DNA of 64,000 nucleotides from Athripsodes cinereus (lineage: Eukaryota > Arthropoda > Insecta > Trichoptera > Leptoceridae): the NCBI GenBank assembly GCA_947579605.1, contig OX388319.1, positions 1,798,001 through 1,862,000 of the forward strand, read 5' to 3'. The notes below the pieces were generated by a model that did no database searches, had not been told where the DNA came from, and saw only the letters and a list, made by a program, of their open reading frames with translations. Made by a program: the position numbers and the translations under genes. Position 1 is the first letter of the stretch; the number at the start of each line of letters is the position of its first letter. Positions 10,677 through 24,500 of the stretch are shown piece by piece.

Positions 10677-11439
10677 TAGTGGCCAAAAGTTGAACATCAA
10701 AGAATAATGCAATAACAGTATGTAGGTATATTAGAATATGTTTTCTCAGCCCTGCACGTAGCGCGGGTTATTTCTGTTTTGGCCACGAGGTCGTGAGGTC
10801 AGAAGTAGAAGTGTCATACACTCCCTCTCCCCCCCGCTTACCCCACATATTATTATTATTATTTTCCAACCTACGTCTCCACAATACATTATGTACTTCA
10901 TCCGCAGCGGATATCTCGGACACCGAGTCGGAGAACACAGAGGTAGACGAAAATAACTTCGACCGAACAAATGTCACATGGCAATATCTACCTATTGGTG
11001 TTATTATAATATATTTACATACCTACTCTCTCCCACAAATATTTAATATTGGTTGTATTGATATGTACTTAATAATAATTATTTTTATTATTATTCTCTG
11101 TAAATTTACTTTGCACATCATTACAGCTTTTGGCCAGTGTGATGTGCAAAGAGATTAAATCTATATAGGTACTTATATTTATAAAAAAAAAAAAAAATAA
11201 TAAACAAACAAAAATAATATCAACACCTAAAATATTCGTTGAGCCTCAATCAAAGTACCTAACAAATTCTCTGTAAGACAGAGGAAATATGTGACAGAGT
11301 TCTGATCCAACAAATTAAACAAGACCATTGATGCCTCGTTGGTCGAAGAATTCATTACATATTATGTATTTAATAAACCTATTAGATTTAAACCCGATTT
11401 CAATCATAAAGAAATAGTCAAAAAAATAATGAGAAATAG

Positions 11440-12160
11440 CCATTCGGGCTTGTTAAATATTAAACTCTTTTCTGTTAGTTTTCAAACTTCCTGTAAAAGG
11501 CAGGAGTTAAACATCACCTTAAGGGTCGTTCACATACGTTCACTTTCAGTGATCACTCCGGATGATCCTCCAAGATGAACAGGTGTGAACAGGCGTTTCA
11601 TCAATAGTGATCACTAGCGATGACGGAGAAAAGAGATTACCACTCGTCATAATTTTGATGAAAGGTCCTTTCACTGAAACGACCATAAACAAGTTTAATC
11701 TTATAATTTGTTTTATTCTCTATGCATTTGTATCGAATGTCAGAATCATGTGCAAAATTATTATGCAGTCGAGAGCTATGTATATTAATTTATATTAAGT
11801 GTTATTTTTCATTTTTGAATTTGTTTAATTATTTTTATACGGAAATACGTCAAACTACATACAACATGAGTGAGAAAGTAGACATGGCAGTGAAAGCATA
11901 GGATGAACAAATGTGAACAGACGTGTTCACTTTCGATGAACAGGTTTGACCCTGACACTCTGGATGATCATCCAAAGTGAAGCAATATGAGTGCTACTTT
12001 AAATATCACTTGTTAGACATTTAATATATACAATTCAGCGATGAGGTATGCCAGCTATCCTGAATACCTACCTATCTTATTTTGAAGTTAGTCCATTGAT
12101 TACCAACCCTATTATTGTGAAATATGTCGCGATGTATTCAATACTGCTTTTGTCTGTTGT
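11440..12160 (-). repeat. Repeat family R1, minus copy split by a MITE
   Basis: Left part TCTGTTAGTTTTCAAACTTC and CTGTAAAAGGCAGGAG (11,466-11,516), right part CAGCGATGAGGTATGCCAG and TATCCTGAATACC (about 12,036-12,070), are neighbouring segments of one reverse R1 copy. The TTAA-flanked MITE separates them. Confidence 0.6.
11519..12002. mobile_element. piggyBac-type MITE with TTAA target duplication, copy 1
   Basis: TTAA at 11519-11522 and 11999-12002 flank a 476-bp element. Its ends read GGGTCGTTCACATACGTTCA and, reversed, AGTAGCACTCATATTGCTTC, and both continue into TTCACTTT and GGATGATC words. Subterminal TGATCACT and TGTGAACA words recur. A second copy in opposite orientation lies at 51,550-52,151. 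No transposase is present. TTAA duplication is characteristic of the piggyBac superfamily. Confidence 0.75.
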
Positions 12161-12565
12161 CCTCGGTTTCACTCACCCCTCAGGGCTACACTTGTTTATT
12201 TTCTAATTTTTATTGCTAGTATTTCTAAATAGTGAATGTCTAATAATTGCGCAAAAGGGCATTGTATTTCACCCACAACATTGAGTAAAGAAATAAAAAA
12301 AAAAAACGACGCAAAAATATTTAAATCTTCTCAAAAAAATTTTTTTCTTACTGGCAGCATTATACCAGTCGCCATGACACATTTTGTCTGTGATTCGCCA
12401 TGACAGCTATCATCTGATGGTCAAATGTCATTTCATCAAGTTCAATACCCCGACTTGTATGTTTCCTTTGTTGTGTTGTTAAACAAGTATCGACAAAGAT
12501 AATAAACATAAAAAATCACAATTTTCTTCTCAATAATATGTAGCTATAACATTATCAAACTAGCC

Positions 12566-15500
12566 ATGGAGAATTTAAAAACTGCATTGCATTGGTTTGA
12601 TCTTGTTACAGTGAAAGATGATGAAAGTAAATACAAAGTTATAGAGCAGTATGTCCAAGATGTCGTTGATTTTAGTTCTCAGTACGGCAGTGATATTAGT
12701 GTATCTTACAGCGCTCTGAATCTCAGTGGAAAACCTTCAAACTTCCCCGATTATGGTGATTTTCCTCAGGCCTGTGTTACTGTAAGAATAATATTTGTAA
12801 TTTTTCACTCACTATACTAGTCCCTACTCCATGTTTTGTTCTTTAAAATTTTGTTCTATTTCTTCCAATCTGATTTCCTCGTGAGAATACACGAATTGAC
12901 TCATATATTCTCTAAAATAAACCCATTTCTAAACGTGGTCTTAGTTTACTCAGCATTCTTAGCTTAATTGGAATATAAATTAAGTATTAAAAGTCTGAAT
13001 TTGTGTTTAGTCCTTTACAATTTAAAGTGAATATGATTTGTTTTTTATAAACCAACATACATTCCCAAACATCCTTCTGATTAATGGCAGTCAAAACTAT
13101 TCAGTCCTGTTTGCAGGTTGATTTATCGACCATTTCAAGTTATATATCAGTACAATTAAGTCTACCCAGTACTTGGATAAAATTAAAAGGGTTTTATTAT
13201 AAACAGTCGTGTTTTGATTATTCTTTCCCTAATCAAGCTCCAAATTGAAAAAAAAGTCAATATTGTACTATTTCCTTGCAGAGAACTTATGGAAAATGGT
13301 GGAGGGAAGCACCTTCAGCCCCTGAAGAATTCCAGCCTCAAAATAATGGACATATAGACAGTCATGACTATGTTGGTATGTTTTCATTTGTCTTCTCCAC
13401 TCTACTTTATATACAGTGACAGAAAAGAATGCATTCCTAAATTAAAAAATTATTGTTTCTTATTGTCCCTAGGCCCCTATTATGGAGGCACTTGGAGTCG
13501 TCATATATACATTTTATATAATTAATCACAATTTCATAATTTCAAATACAGTCAATCAAAGAAACAATTAAAGTCAAATAAAATATCAAATTAAATAATT
13601 TTATGTAGTCACGGATGTAAAGAGTCCGGACCCACAACGTCAAATTTTAAAATATGTATTAATTCAATGAGGAAATATTATTCATCTATCATTTCGTCAA
13701 TAGAGTAAAACAATTTATCAACCAGATACGACTTCACCCCTCTCCGAAAGATCAATACATCATTGCACTTAATTGTATCCGGAAGCTTATTGTATAGTCT
13801 TACACTTGGACACAAAAAGCTACGGTCCAACTTAGAGAGCCTGTGTTCTACTGGTCTGATTTTATGTTTTAATCGCGTATTATAATTATGAAAATTTTCA
13901 TTAAGTGGTGTGTTATCTAAATGTTTCTTAGCATAACATATACACTCATAAATATAGAGTGATGGCATGGTTAATATTCCTTGCTCTCTGAATACATTTC
14001 TGCAAGATTCCCTAGATTTCATGCTAAGAAGAGTTCTAATTGCTCTCTTTTGCAAAACAAAAATTCTTTGCCATTCAGAGGCATTTCCCCAGAACAGTAT
14101 TCCGTATGCCATTATGCTATGAAAATATGAAAAATATACTAATCTTGCAGCTTCCACACCGCAGGTCTCTCTTATCTTTTTAATTGCGTAAATTGCTGAA
14201 CAAAGTTTTGGAGCGACATTTTTTATGTGTGAACTCCATTGCAACGTTTTGTCAACAGTGACACCCAGAAATTTACATTCATCTTTGATTGCAATATTTC
14301 TATCACTCGAAATGGAAGTTACCGGATCGTCTTGCATCAATCGTTTCAGAGAAAAGCGAATCGCACCAGTTTTCGTCATATTCAAGATAAGATTGTTGTC
14401 ACAAAACCAGCCCTCCACCTTATTTAAAGCATCAAAAGTGTTTATTTTTGTGTCATTTTTGTCTTTGGTATCCTTTATTAATAATGATGTATCATCAGCA
14501 AACATAATAATCTTCTCATCTCGAATTAAGGAAAGTTGCAAATCATTTATATATATAAGAAACAACAATGGACCAAGAATTGATCCTTGAGGAACACCAT
14601 AGTTGATGTTCTTATAAGAAGACTTTATATTATCCAATTCTGTTAGTTGTTTTCTTTCATTAAGATATGATGTATTACACTAATTCAACTAATGAAAATA
14701 AATTTAATTCACGTGAAACTACTATATCTTTATATTTAAATTTGTTTTATTCAATTAATTACATATACCTACATGGCATTCAGTTCATAATTTAAAATAA
14801 TTTGTTTTTTTCACAATCATATAATTATTTATTCTTAACTCATATTGTTCATAAGTAGCACTGAAGATGAACTAAGTCCGAAAGGCCTCTGCCGATTAAA
14901 TAAATTTCATGAAAGTAAACAGTGTTTGTGTTTAAATTATTTTTTTATAATTTATATACATTTATTTATGTTGCAACCCCAAAAACTACATATACAAAAA
15001 CTATATTGTCGTTCTAAAATAATTTTCTCTCAAAATAATGTTTTTCTTTATTCTAAATGGCAGTAACTTTGAATAAAAATCTGTAATTTTGTTCTATTTC
15101 AGACTTGATTTTCCAACATGAGGTCTTCCCTACGGATGTTAGAATCTACGAGACGTACAATCCCGGAGCTGTGGTACGGATCTGGGCCAAGAGACGGGAT
15201 GGATGGACAAAGTTATGGGAGGGTGAACAACAGGAAGTGGGGCATGTTGCCAGAATGTTCAAACCAAAGATAAGGAAGATTAATTTTAAGACCAGGTAAG
15301 GAAAAACAATCAGTGTTACTAAGAAATATCTTTATATTTTATTATGTTATTTCCTATACTCATAATGATTTATTTAAGAAAATAAACAGTCTACAAAATT
15401 ATCAATCAACAAGTTATTTCATCTGCTAGAAAACAAAAAAAATTAAAAACGTCAGAAAGAAAATATAAAGAAGAAATAATATAAAATAAAACAATACCAT

Positions 15501-18500
15501 GTTAGCAAGTATTTATAAAAAAATATGGCACCAACGCACCCCATTCATTTTAGACTCATCTACAATTTCAAAAAACCTATTTACCCGAGTTCCAATATAA
15601 TAAAAACGATTACAAAAAATTTCAGTATGCTTCGTATTGAGTTAAACCAGACTCATCTTCCATATTACACGGAGCTAGATGCTGTGATGCTAGAGGGTAC
15701 AGCCAAGCTGAGGAAGGAGAACAATGTCTACTCTAAGAGAGAGGACCTCAGTCGGATATCCTCGGAAGAAGATCTCACCTCTGGTAGCGGTAGTAACTGT
15801 CCTATTGAAAAAGGTAATTTTTGTTCAATAGATATTATCTTACCAGCTATCTCATCACATTTTGTTTTAAAAGAAGAAAAAACATTAGACAAGCCCAAAA
15901 TTATTTGCACTTGACATCCATGTAAGCACACCAATTTCTTTAATTTTCCAAACATACAGACTATGTGTGATAAACATAAAAATTGTTGTCTCCTTAGCAT
16001 ATAGAAATATAAGATTCAAGATGGGTAGCATATATCATCAACCCTGAATTAAAGAAGTGAAATGGCTCATACACAACATTTTGTGAATACTTATCTTTTA
16101 CAAAACAGAAATGGGATATCTATTGTCTTGGTACAAGCAACTACTTAGACACTACAAACATATCGACTGTGCTCAGGACAAAGGCTTCAAACCAAAATTT
16201 TGGTGAAAGTGGTTTTATGTTTTAAAATCAATATATTGTGTCTTGTACACATTCTGGTAAAAGGATTCAATCCCCTAAAAAGTCTAGTATTTATTGAGAA
16301 AATTAAATATTTTTTTGTTAGGACTTAATTGCAAATATCGAATAGGATAAAGGACTAAAACAGCATGAGTTTCATTATGAACACCAAAAAATTTCATCCA
16401 TACGTAATTTTAAGACGAGGCATCAATCCACATAACCCCAAACATGCAACATACATATCTCTTTTACATGTTGCTAAAGTCTGTCAGTAGAAAGGACTTA
16501 ATCAACTTTTTTTTTAATTCTTGCTTATAACTCGATAATTCTTGAATATTTTCTCTTGAATTTTTATGACATAATAAAGAAACTACATTACAATAAGATG
16601 GTAAAATAATAATGACATTTGACATTATCTTTATTCTATTCTATTCTATACCCTCACGCCGTGTCCCAAGTGGGGTAGGCAGAGAGAACGGAACGCCAAA
16701 CAGATCTATCTTTACACACTTCCTTCGCTTCCTCCACATTCATACAGTTTCTCATACACGCACGTCGGTTCCTCTTACTCAACATGCGGCTGTCCTTGAG
16801 AATTTGATCCACGTGATCAAGCCACGTGGTTCTCGGACGCCCACGTTTCCTCACACCCTTTCTTTCAGATAAGTACATATCGATACCTTAATTCGCAGAT
16901 TGGGTAACTCCAAAATAGCTACTTTACAGGGCGGACAAAAAACTAAATATTTTTGTTATGCATATTATTATTGTTATTTTCCTTATTCTAAAATATCTAC
17001 ATGATGTAGATACATGTTCGTAACAAAATGACCATGACATTATTATGTTTATAATAGTTTTGTAGGCTTTTTTTGGAGTTACCCAATTTTCTGTGATAGA
17101 TTTTGTAAAATAAATGCTATAATTGATGGAGTTACCCAATTTGCCTATAAGTATTGTATACTGTTTGGTCTCACAATAATGTTATTTTTAAAGTGTTTTA
17201 TATGAAAATAAAATTAAATTGAAGTAATATATATAGGATAAATATTTCAACATCATCATCATCATCATCAACGCTCCTCTCGGGAGGACAGGGCAGAAAC
17301 CAGCCTCCTCCATTCAGAGCGACTCTGCGCCAATTGCGTCACCTCTTTCTACGATATTTCCTGCGCTCTGCTGTTGTCGTTATATAACGGTGTATTGTGA
17401 AAGAGGGAAATCACGGGCTGACGAATCCTTGCGGATGGAAGACCGGTGCTCTTTTTGGCCAATTAGCATTTTCAGGATATTACCTAGCCTGGAACATCGT
17501 CTATCCTGTATCACGGAGTTGAACATAGTTGAACAAAAAAGTTGCACCTTTAGAGATATACTCGTTGATAGCTAGACAAAAATAATGAAGAGTGACAAAA
17601 TGTGAAAATTATTATTCGTGTGAAACATTATTTTAGAAATCCTGGAAGTCCTGAGTCCATTTTCGTGAAGATATTTTCAGTCTCGTTTAAATTATTTAAG
17701 CAGACAATATTTTTTGGGCCAAGGCTTTTCTTTCTTTGAGGCAATTTATTTATTTATTCATTCATTCTTTACTGTACATTGATCACAATATATACAATTT
17801 TATAAAAAAAAATGCATTCAAATTAGGTGTGATCAATATACAGAGGTAGGTTGCCCAATAAGAGACTCTTACGACTTGTATTATGAGATAGCTGAAGTCC
17901 AGTATCCGATAAAAGTGTCTTGCCTCTTGCACACTGATACCCTCTCTGTATATCTCAAGATTTTAAAATCTGCCAAAAGAAATTTGTACTTGGCACAAAT
18001 CGTCCCACAAGGAACGGGTTGCCGTAATCTTATAAATAATAATAATAATATACAGAGGGCGAGTTTATCACACCTCTTTTTGATTTTTTAAATTTTAAAT
18101 TTTTATTACTCCATGATTCATCCTTTTTCCAAGAGAAGTCTCAGAGTTTTCATCAGAATCTAAATGTTCTGAATATGGGACTAACGAGATGTTGACTCTT
18201 ATGCTGCCCTTCTCTGTTGCAATATTATGATCAATAGCATTAGCCTGTGCATCTAACAATATCCCTTGTGTCGCATTATTATCTAAATTATTATCATCAG
18301 TAGGTATTTATATTTTGGATTTCTGCAAGATTACCACTATCAAGTAATATGATGGGCCAACTCCATTATAAAAACTCGAATTGTCTTTGATAAATTTGTT
18401 TCACTCATACGATTTTCTTCACTTCTTCATTTTTCAGTTACTAATTTAACCATAGTCTTTAGTCTGCTATTCATCTATAAAATGATAAGCAAACATTTCA

Positions 18501-21500
18501 CTTTTGCCTGACGATGAGAGCGGCTTGTTGCGGCTTGCTTGCCGGCTTGCAAAATAAATAATGTCAATAGTGGAATAACTATATATCGTGTTTCATTTTG
18601 AAAATTATTAATATGAACTTCCACCAAGAACCGTGGGTCGAGAAATTAAACTTATGATAAGTAGGTAATGTATGTAGATACACGTTCAGTTCTTCGGATT
18701 TTGAGCTTATTTAAAAATAATCATGATTCAACAAATCCTTATATATCAAAAAATAATGTCGTTTATTTAAGTATTAAAACATAGATTTTTTATTTGACTA
18801 AAAAATAATAACATAATATATTGTGTTAAAAAACAATAAAATATTAGTAAATCAGCTTCAAAATTTGTGCGCAAACATATCCAGTAATAATTAAGTTCCA
18901 CGTAGTAACTCATGCAAAAGTTGCATTATTTAAAATGTGAGTTCCTTACATATAAACTACATCACATAAGGAGCAAATGATAAAAAAAAACTTTAAAAAA
19001 TTGAAGAAAATAAAGCTGATATTTATGGTTACAGTTATCTAACATTTTTTTACAGGATAAGATATCCAAAACCACTTTTTTGTAAAATATTCCTAATACA
19101 CAACCTATCTCTCGCAAGTCTCCATACAGAATGGTGGAGTTACCCAATTTGCAGTGTTGTAAATACTAACATTGGAGTTACCCAATTTTCTTGAGGTGTT
19201 TTTTAGGGCATTTTTAATAACGTTGGATTCTTCAAATTTACCTAGCATGTGTGTTGGAATACAGTCAACATTATGGCATCATTAAGTCATTTTGTCAAAA
19301 AATGGAGTTACCCAATCTGCGAATTAAGGTATCGATATATCCTCTTTGTCATTCTAACCTCGTTCATTCGTTCAACATGCCCAAACCACCGTAGTTTATT
19401 CACGCGCATTCTGTCCACAACACTCTTCTTGCATCTGCTCATTCTTCTAATATCCTCATTCTTCGCTCTATCACGCAGGGTTTTACCAACCATTCTTCTC
19501 AACGATCGCATCTCTACTGCATTTATTCCACTTTCGTCCTTCTTCAACCACGTCCATGTCTCGCTTGCATACGTAAGTGACGGTACCAGAATGGTATTGT
19601 GCACCAGCATTTTAGCCATGTTCGACACATTATCTTTGTCCTCCAATTTTTGGATATTCCTGTAAAATTTTGCTAATTTGGTTTGAAGCCTTTGTCCTGA
19701 GCAGTCAATATATACCCATTCTTTTGACCAAGATATTCTTAAGTTTCTTATGTCATTCATTTTTGTATTTGTTTTTAACAGAGAAAATTAAATTATTTTT
19801 ACGAAATTTTTTGTTTTGCAGCTAATCTCAGATCTCGTGTTGTGGCGCTTGGTCTTCACAACGAACTCATCACAGAATATGAAGTCATTCAGAATATCTT
19901 CAAAGAAGACTTCAGGAAACTCTTCTGTACAGAGACTCTCATGGGAGATTTCCAGCATTTGCCTGTAAGTCTTGCAGTTGTCGTATTTAACAATTTTAAC
20001 ATTCATGTTTCACTGGATTTTGGATGCTATGCCTCAAATTAGAAGTAAAACAAGATTCCTTTTGAGAACACATGCTAGAAATGGTTCTCCTTTATATGCA
20101 TCATAAATTTTTTCCATTAGTAAATTAGTTTACTATAAATTAGATCCTGAGTTTCATTTTTCATTGTTTCTTGTTACTATTCATAAAAAGCTTTTATTCA
20201 AATTTATTTTTACATCAAATACTTTTTCAACAGAAATATTTTCATATAAGGGTTACCTATAACTATACCTTCGTACTCTTTTTAAAATCATACTTCCATC
20301 ATCTTTTTCCAAAAAAATACATTACTCATAATCTACTCTCTTTGTGTGAAGGAAAGATTTTATTTGTTTATTTATTTATTACATAGAGACACACACAGTA
20401 GGTTGTCAAAACATATATGAAAAATAAAAAGAGAGAGAATAATGTTGATCTGTACAGGCCAACCCACCAATTAGGCATGTCTACAGCATATATATTAAAG
20501 TATAAACCACATATACAAAATGACAACAATTGGAGATGAAGAAACAGAACTTGACCAATGACCTTTTGTAAATTTATTATTGCCTATGACAACAAAATCT
20601 GCTGTTTGCTGTTGGATTTGCTCCTGACGTTTTGATGTAGCTCGGTTGAACTCTGGAGAGTACTTTGGCGCTCTTTGGGTTGTTTTCTGGATGCTTTGGG
20701 GTGTAAGCTCTGATCTGCGGCTGACTCAGAGATTACCCAGTTACGTCTGTAATAGGGCGCATCTTTGTTTCTAATTTCGTTTTTATTGTTTACAATTTGT
20801 ATTTGATGTGCCCGTTGGTGAATATTTGATGTATGTTTGATTTCAATAAATAAATAAACATTCAAATGGTTTAAATATTTTTTCAGGATGAGACCATTTT
20901 GAAGATATTCAGCTTCTTGGACCTGCTGTCTCTCAGCAGATGCGCTCAAGTCAACAAGAACTTCAACAGACTATCCAGGGATCCCATTCTGTACAAGAGC
21001 CTCAACCTGAAGCCCTATTGGTACTGTGTTGATGAATATGTAAGTTTTATATTTTAGCAAATATTTTGTCGATTTATTTATCCGTGTTTTATCCTGTTCC
21101 CTTTTTATTTCTGCTATTGATCTCCTCATGCCACATCTCTTGTAGGGCAGACGGAGAGAACAGAACTCCTTCTTTTCGTGTCGGTCAGCAAACGATAAAA
21201 TAACAAATACAATAAAATCCATATAAATATTCCCATTCCCTCTCAGAAAGCCACAACCTCTCTTGCAGCTCCCCCCAAGTGAGTTTGCTCCACGAATTTG
21301 TCCCAGTGACACTGACAGAACTCCTAATATGATTTCTTCCTCAAAATTCATGCTGTTCTTTATGCAAGCACACATATTTCTCAACAGACAAGACTGTTCT
21401 TAAAAAAATGTATAAACTGATTTGTCTCATCACTAAACAGTGCGTAAAATAACTTTATTTTTATCATTAACATTAAATCATTGCATTCAAAATGGGTTAT

Positions 21501-24500
21501 TAACCTCATTGCTAGATTAATTTGATATTTTATTTTTAGGCTCTCCAAACTTTGACAGCTAGAGCAACACTCGTACAGAAAGTAAACCTTTCCTGGTGTG
21601 GCAGCTATAATGCACTGGATCCTTACGACTTTATGGAGTAAGTAATTTATTTATGCAATCTCTATGTGTTATGATATCACCTTTTGAGTAGATACTTATC
21701 AATCTCCGGTATGTCCACCAGGTACAAATTTCACTTTATTATATGGGCACATAGAGAATCGTTTTTACTTTGGTTTAGTTTTGATTTTACTCACGTATGT
21801 CCACAGATTCATTAGGAAAATACTGTCTAAAAAATCAAATTCAAATGTCGCGTGTGCTGTGTTGTTCCGCCATTTTATTAAAAAATTAATACTTATAGCA
21901 GTTAAAATGGGTACAATTGTTAAAATTGTTGATCCTGACAAAGCAAGGAAAAGAAGTGAAATAAAAAGCCAGCAAAAAAATTAAGATATGTCCGTCGATG
22001 TACTTCTAAATCCAATATGTCCATACCACATTTCACAATAACAAAAAATGTCCATTATTTCATTTTCGCTTATGATGGACATATTGGTGTATGATAAGTA
22101 TCTACTCTTTTGTACTATTGTAATGTTTATGTTGTTTGTTATTAGCGCCAATACAGGTGCATTGTACCTAGTGGGGCAGCAACACCAACGCATTGTTAAT
22201 TGTTGCATAAATAATGTATTATTATTGATATAAGTGTGTTGTAAATATTTTATGAATAAAGAAATTTGAAAATTTGAATTTGAATCATCCATCCATCATA
22301 GACACTTTTATTAGACAAAGAACATAGAAACAAGAGCATCCAAATGTAAACATACATTCATTGAGCATATTCCTACATACCTATATCTTCTTCTCTTGCT
22401 CTAGTAAGGCTTGGAAACCATCATAGACTCTTTTATTAGACAAAGAACATAGAAACAAGAGCATCCAAATGTAAACATACATTCATTGAGCATATTCCTA
22501 CATACCTATATCTTCTTCTCTTGCTCTAGTAAGGCTTGGAAACCATCATAGACACTTTTATTAGACAAAGAACACAGAAACAAGAGCATCCAAATGTAAA
22601 CATACATTCATTGAGCATATTCCTACATACCTATATCTTCTTCTCTTGCTCTAGTAAGGCTTGGAAACCATCATAGACACTTTTATTAGACAAAGAACAT
22701 AGAAACAAGAGCATCCAAATGTAAACATACATTCATTGAGCATATTCCTACATACCTATATCTTCTTCTCTTGCTCTAGTAAGGCTTGGAAACCATCATA
22801 GACACTTTTATTAGACAAAGAACACAGAAACAAGAGCATCCAAATGTAAACATACATTCATTGAGCATATTCCTACATACCTATATCTTCTTCTCTTGCT
22901 CTAGTAAGGCTTGGAAACCATCATAGACACTTTTATTAGACAAAGAACATAGAAACAAGAGCATCCAAATGTAAACATACATTCATTGAGCATATTCCTA
23001 CATACCTATATCTTCTTCTCTTGCTCTAGTAAGGCTTGGAAACCATCATAGACACTTTTATTAGACAAAGAACATAGAAACAAGAGCATCCAAATGTAAA
23101 CATACATTCATTGAGCATATTCCTACATACCTATATCTTCTTCTCTTGCTCTAGTAAGGCTTGGAACCCATTGCATCTAGGCGCTTCCTTTAAATATCCA
23201 TCTTCGTTGCTACCGCGTTTTCAAGGCTAACGGGCACTCCAAGTTTTTCAATATACCAGTCAGACATCTGTTTTTGCCAAGTTATTCTGGGGCAGTCTAA
23301 GGCTCTTTTCTCCCCTTTCTCATAATTTCCAAATGCTCTTGTTTTAGTTTGTTTTATGGCATGTGGAGAATGTGACTCAGATATTGTTATTGTGACTTTC
23401 CTATATGAGGCAGTGGACTCATTGCATATAAATATATTGTTTTTTTTTAGGTTTGTCCACATTCGAGGATCCACCATCACACATTTAAGGCTGAATAGCT
23501 GTAGGTTCCTCAATGCACTCTGCATTGCCAGTATAGCTGAGAACTGTCCCAATTTAAAAGGTATTTAATAATTTAAATCGTAACATATCTTTTTTTCACT
23601 GATACGTGTAATTTATTTATTTATTTATTTACAGCAGAGCCTTTTACATGTTAAATAAAATAAAAAAAACAACAATAACAATTTGACAGACGGTGACAAA
23701 AATATAGCTTAGAGCGACTTCATTTAGCAAAGTACAAAAAATAATTGAAATTGAAATGCTAGTCCAACAATAAAAAATTGTAAATGAGTATTTTATAATA
23801 ATAAATAGTCAAAAGAAAATGTCAGTTATGGATTTTGAGTGATTTTGGTAATGTAAGTATGGTTAGGTTTTCCACTTTTTCTTGCGAGTGATGAGCAATT
23901 GGAAAATTCACATCAAATCGGCCACTCGAACAATATGCATATTTAAGGCTGATTTCGGGCTATGGTTGGAGTATTCCATAAAATCTGATAGGTAAATAAG
24001 TTATCAAATTATCTATTCTTTGTTCAAGCTTTTGATGAAATTGTTGCCGCTGTAAACTGCCAAATAGAAAAAATCTTAAAAAATATATTATGTTGTAAAT
24101 ACAAGTACATTATATTTCTCGTTTATTTTTATGGGTTAGTTGGAGGATATTGAGTTTTTGCGATAAACTCGCCCATTGTACAAAATTATGTGTTGAGTAG
24201 TAATGTTTTTTTTTTATTCTATTGTATACTATTTTTGTGCACTAAAGATTTTTATTATAATTTTTTCCAGAACTTTCCATTCGCAGCTGTAGAAGTATCA
24301 AGACTGGCTTCATCACACTGTCCCAACTGAAGCAGCTCACTAGATTGGATTTGTACAGAACTCTTGTGGATAAGTCTGCCCTGTTGGCTATCATAAGGTC
24401 CAATAAGGGATTAATACATATTAACTTAGGTAAGAATACATTTATGTAAAGTCAGGGTTGTTTTAAGTCTGAGTTATATTTGAATATATTACGACCACTA

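Noticed and set aside
10793..11158. 121-codon plus ORF with an acidic DTESENTEVDENN segment
   Set aside because: It resembles a transposase or nuclear-protein N-terminus, but the rest of the ORF is low-complexity hydrophobic and no second exon is visible; not enough support.
20584..21384. Two long minus ORFs across FBXL4 exon 6
   Set aside because: They are antisense to the F-box exon and its introns; one end resembles a decayed RTE C-terminus but too weakly to annotate.
22293..23167. Regular direct repeats resembling a CRISPR array
   Set aside because: The whole 125-bp unit repeats with no unique spacers, and the setting is a eukaryotic intron; it is a tandem satellite.
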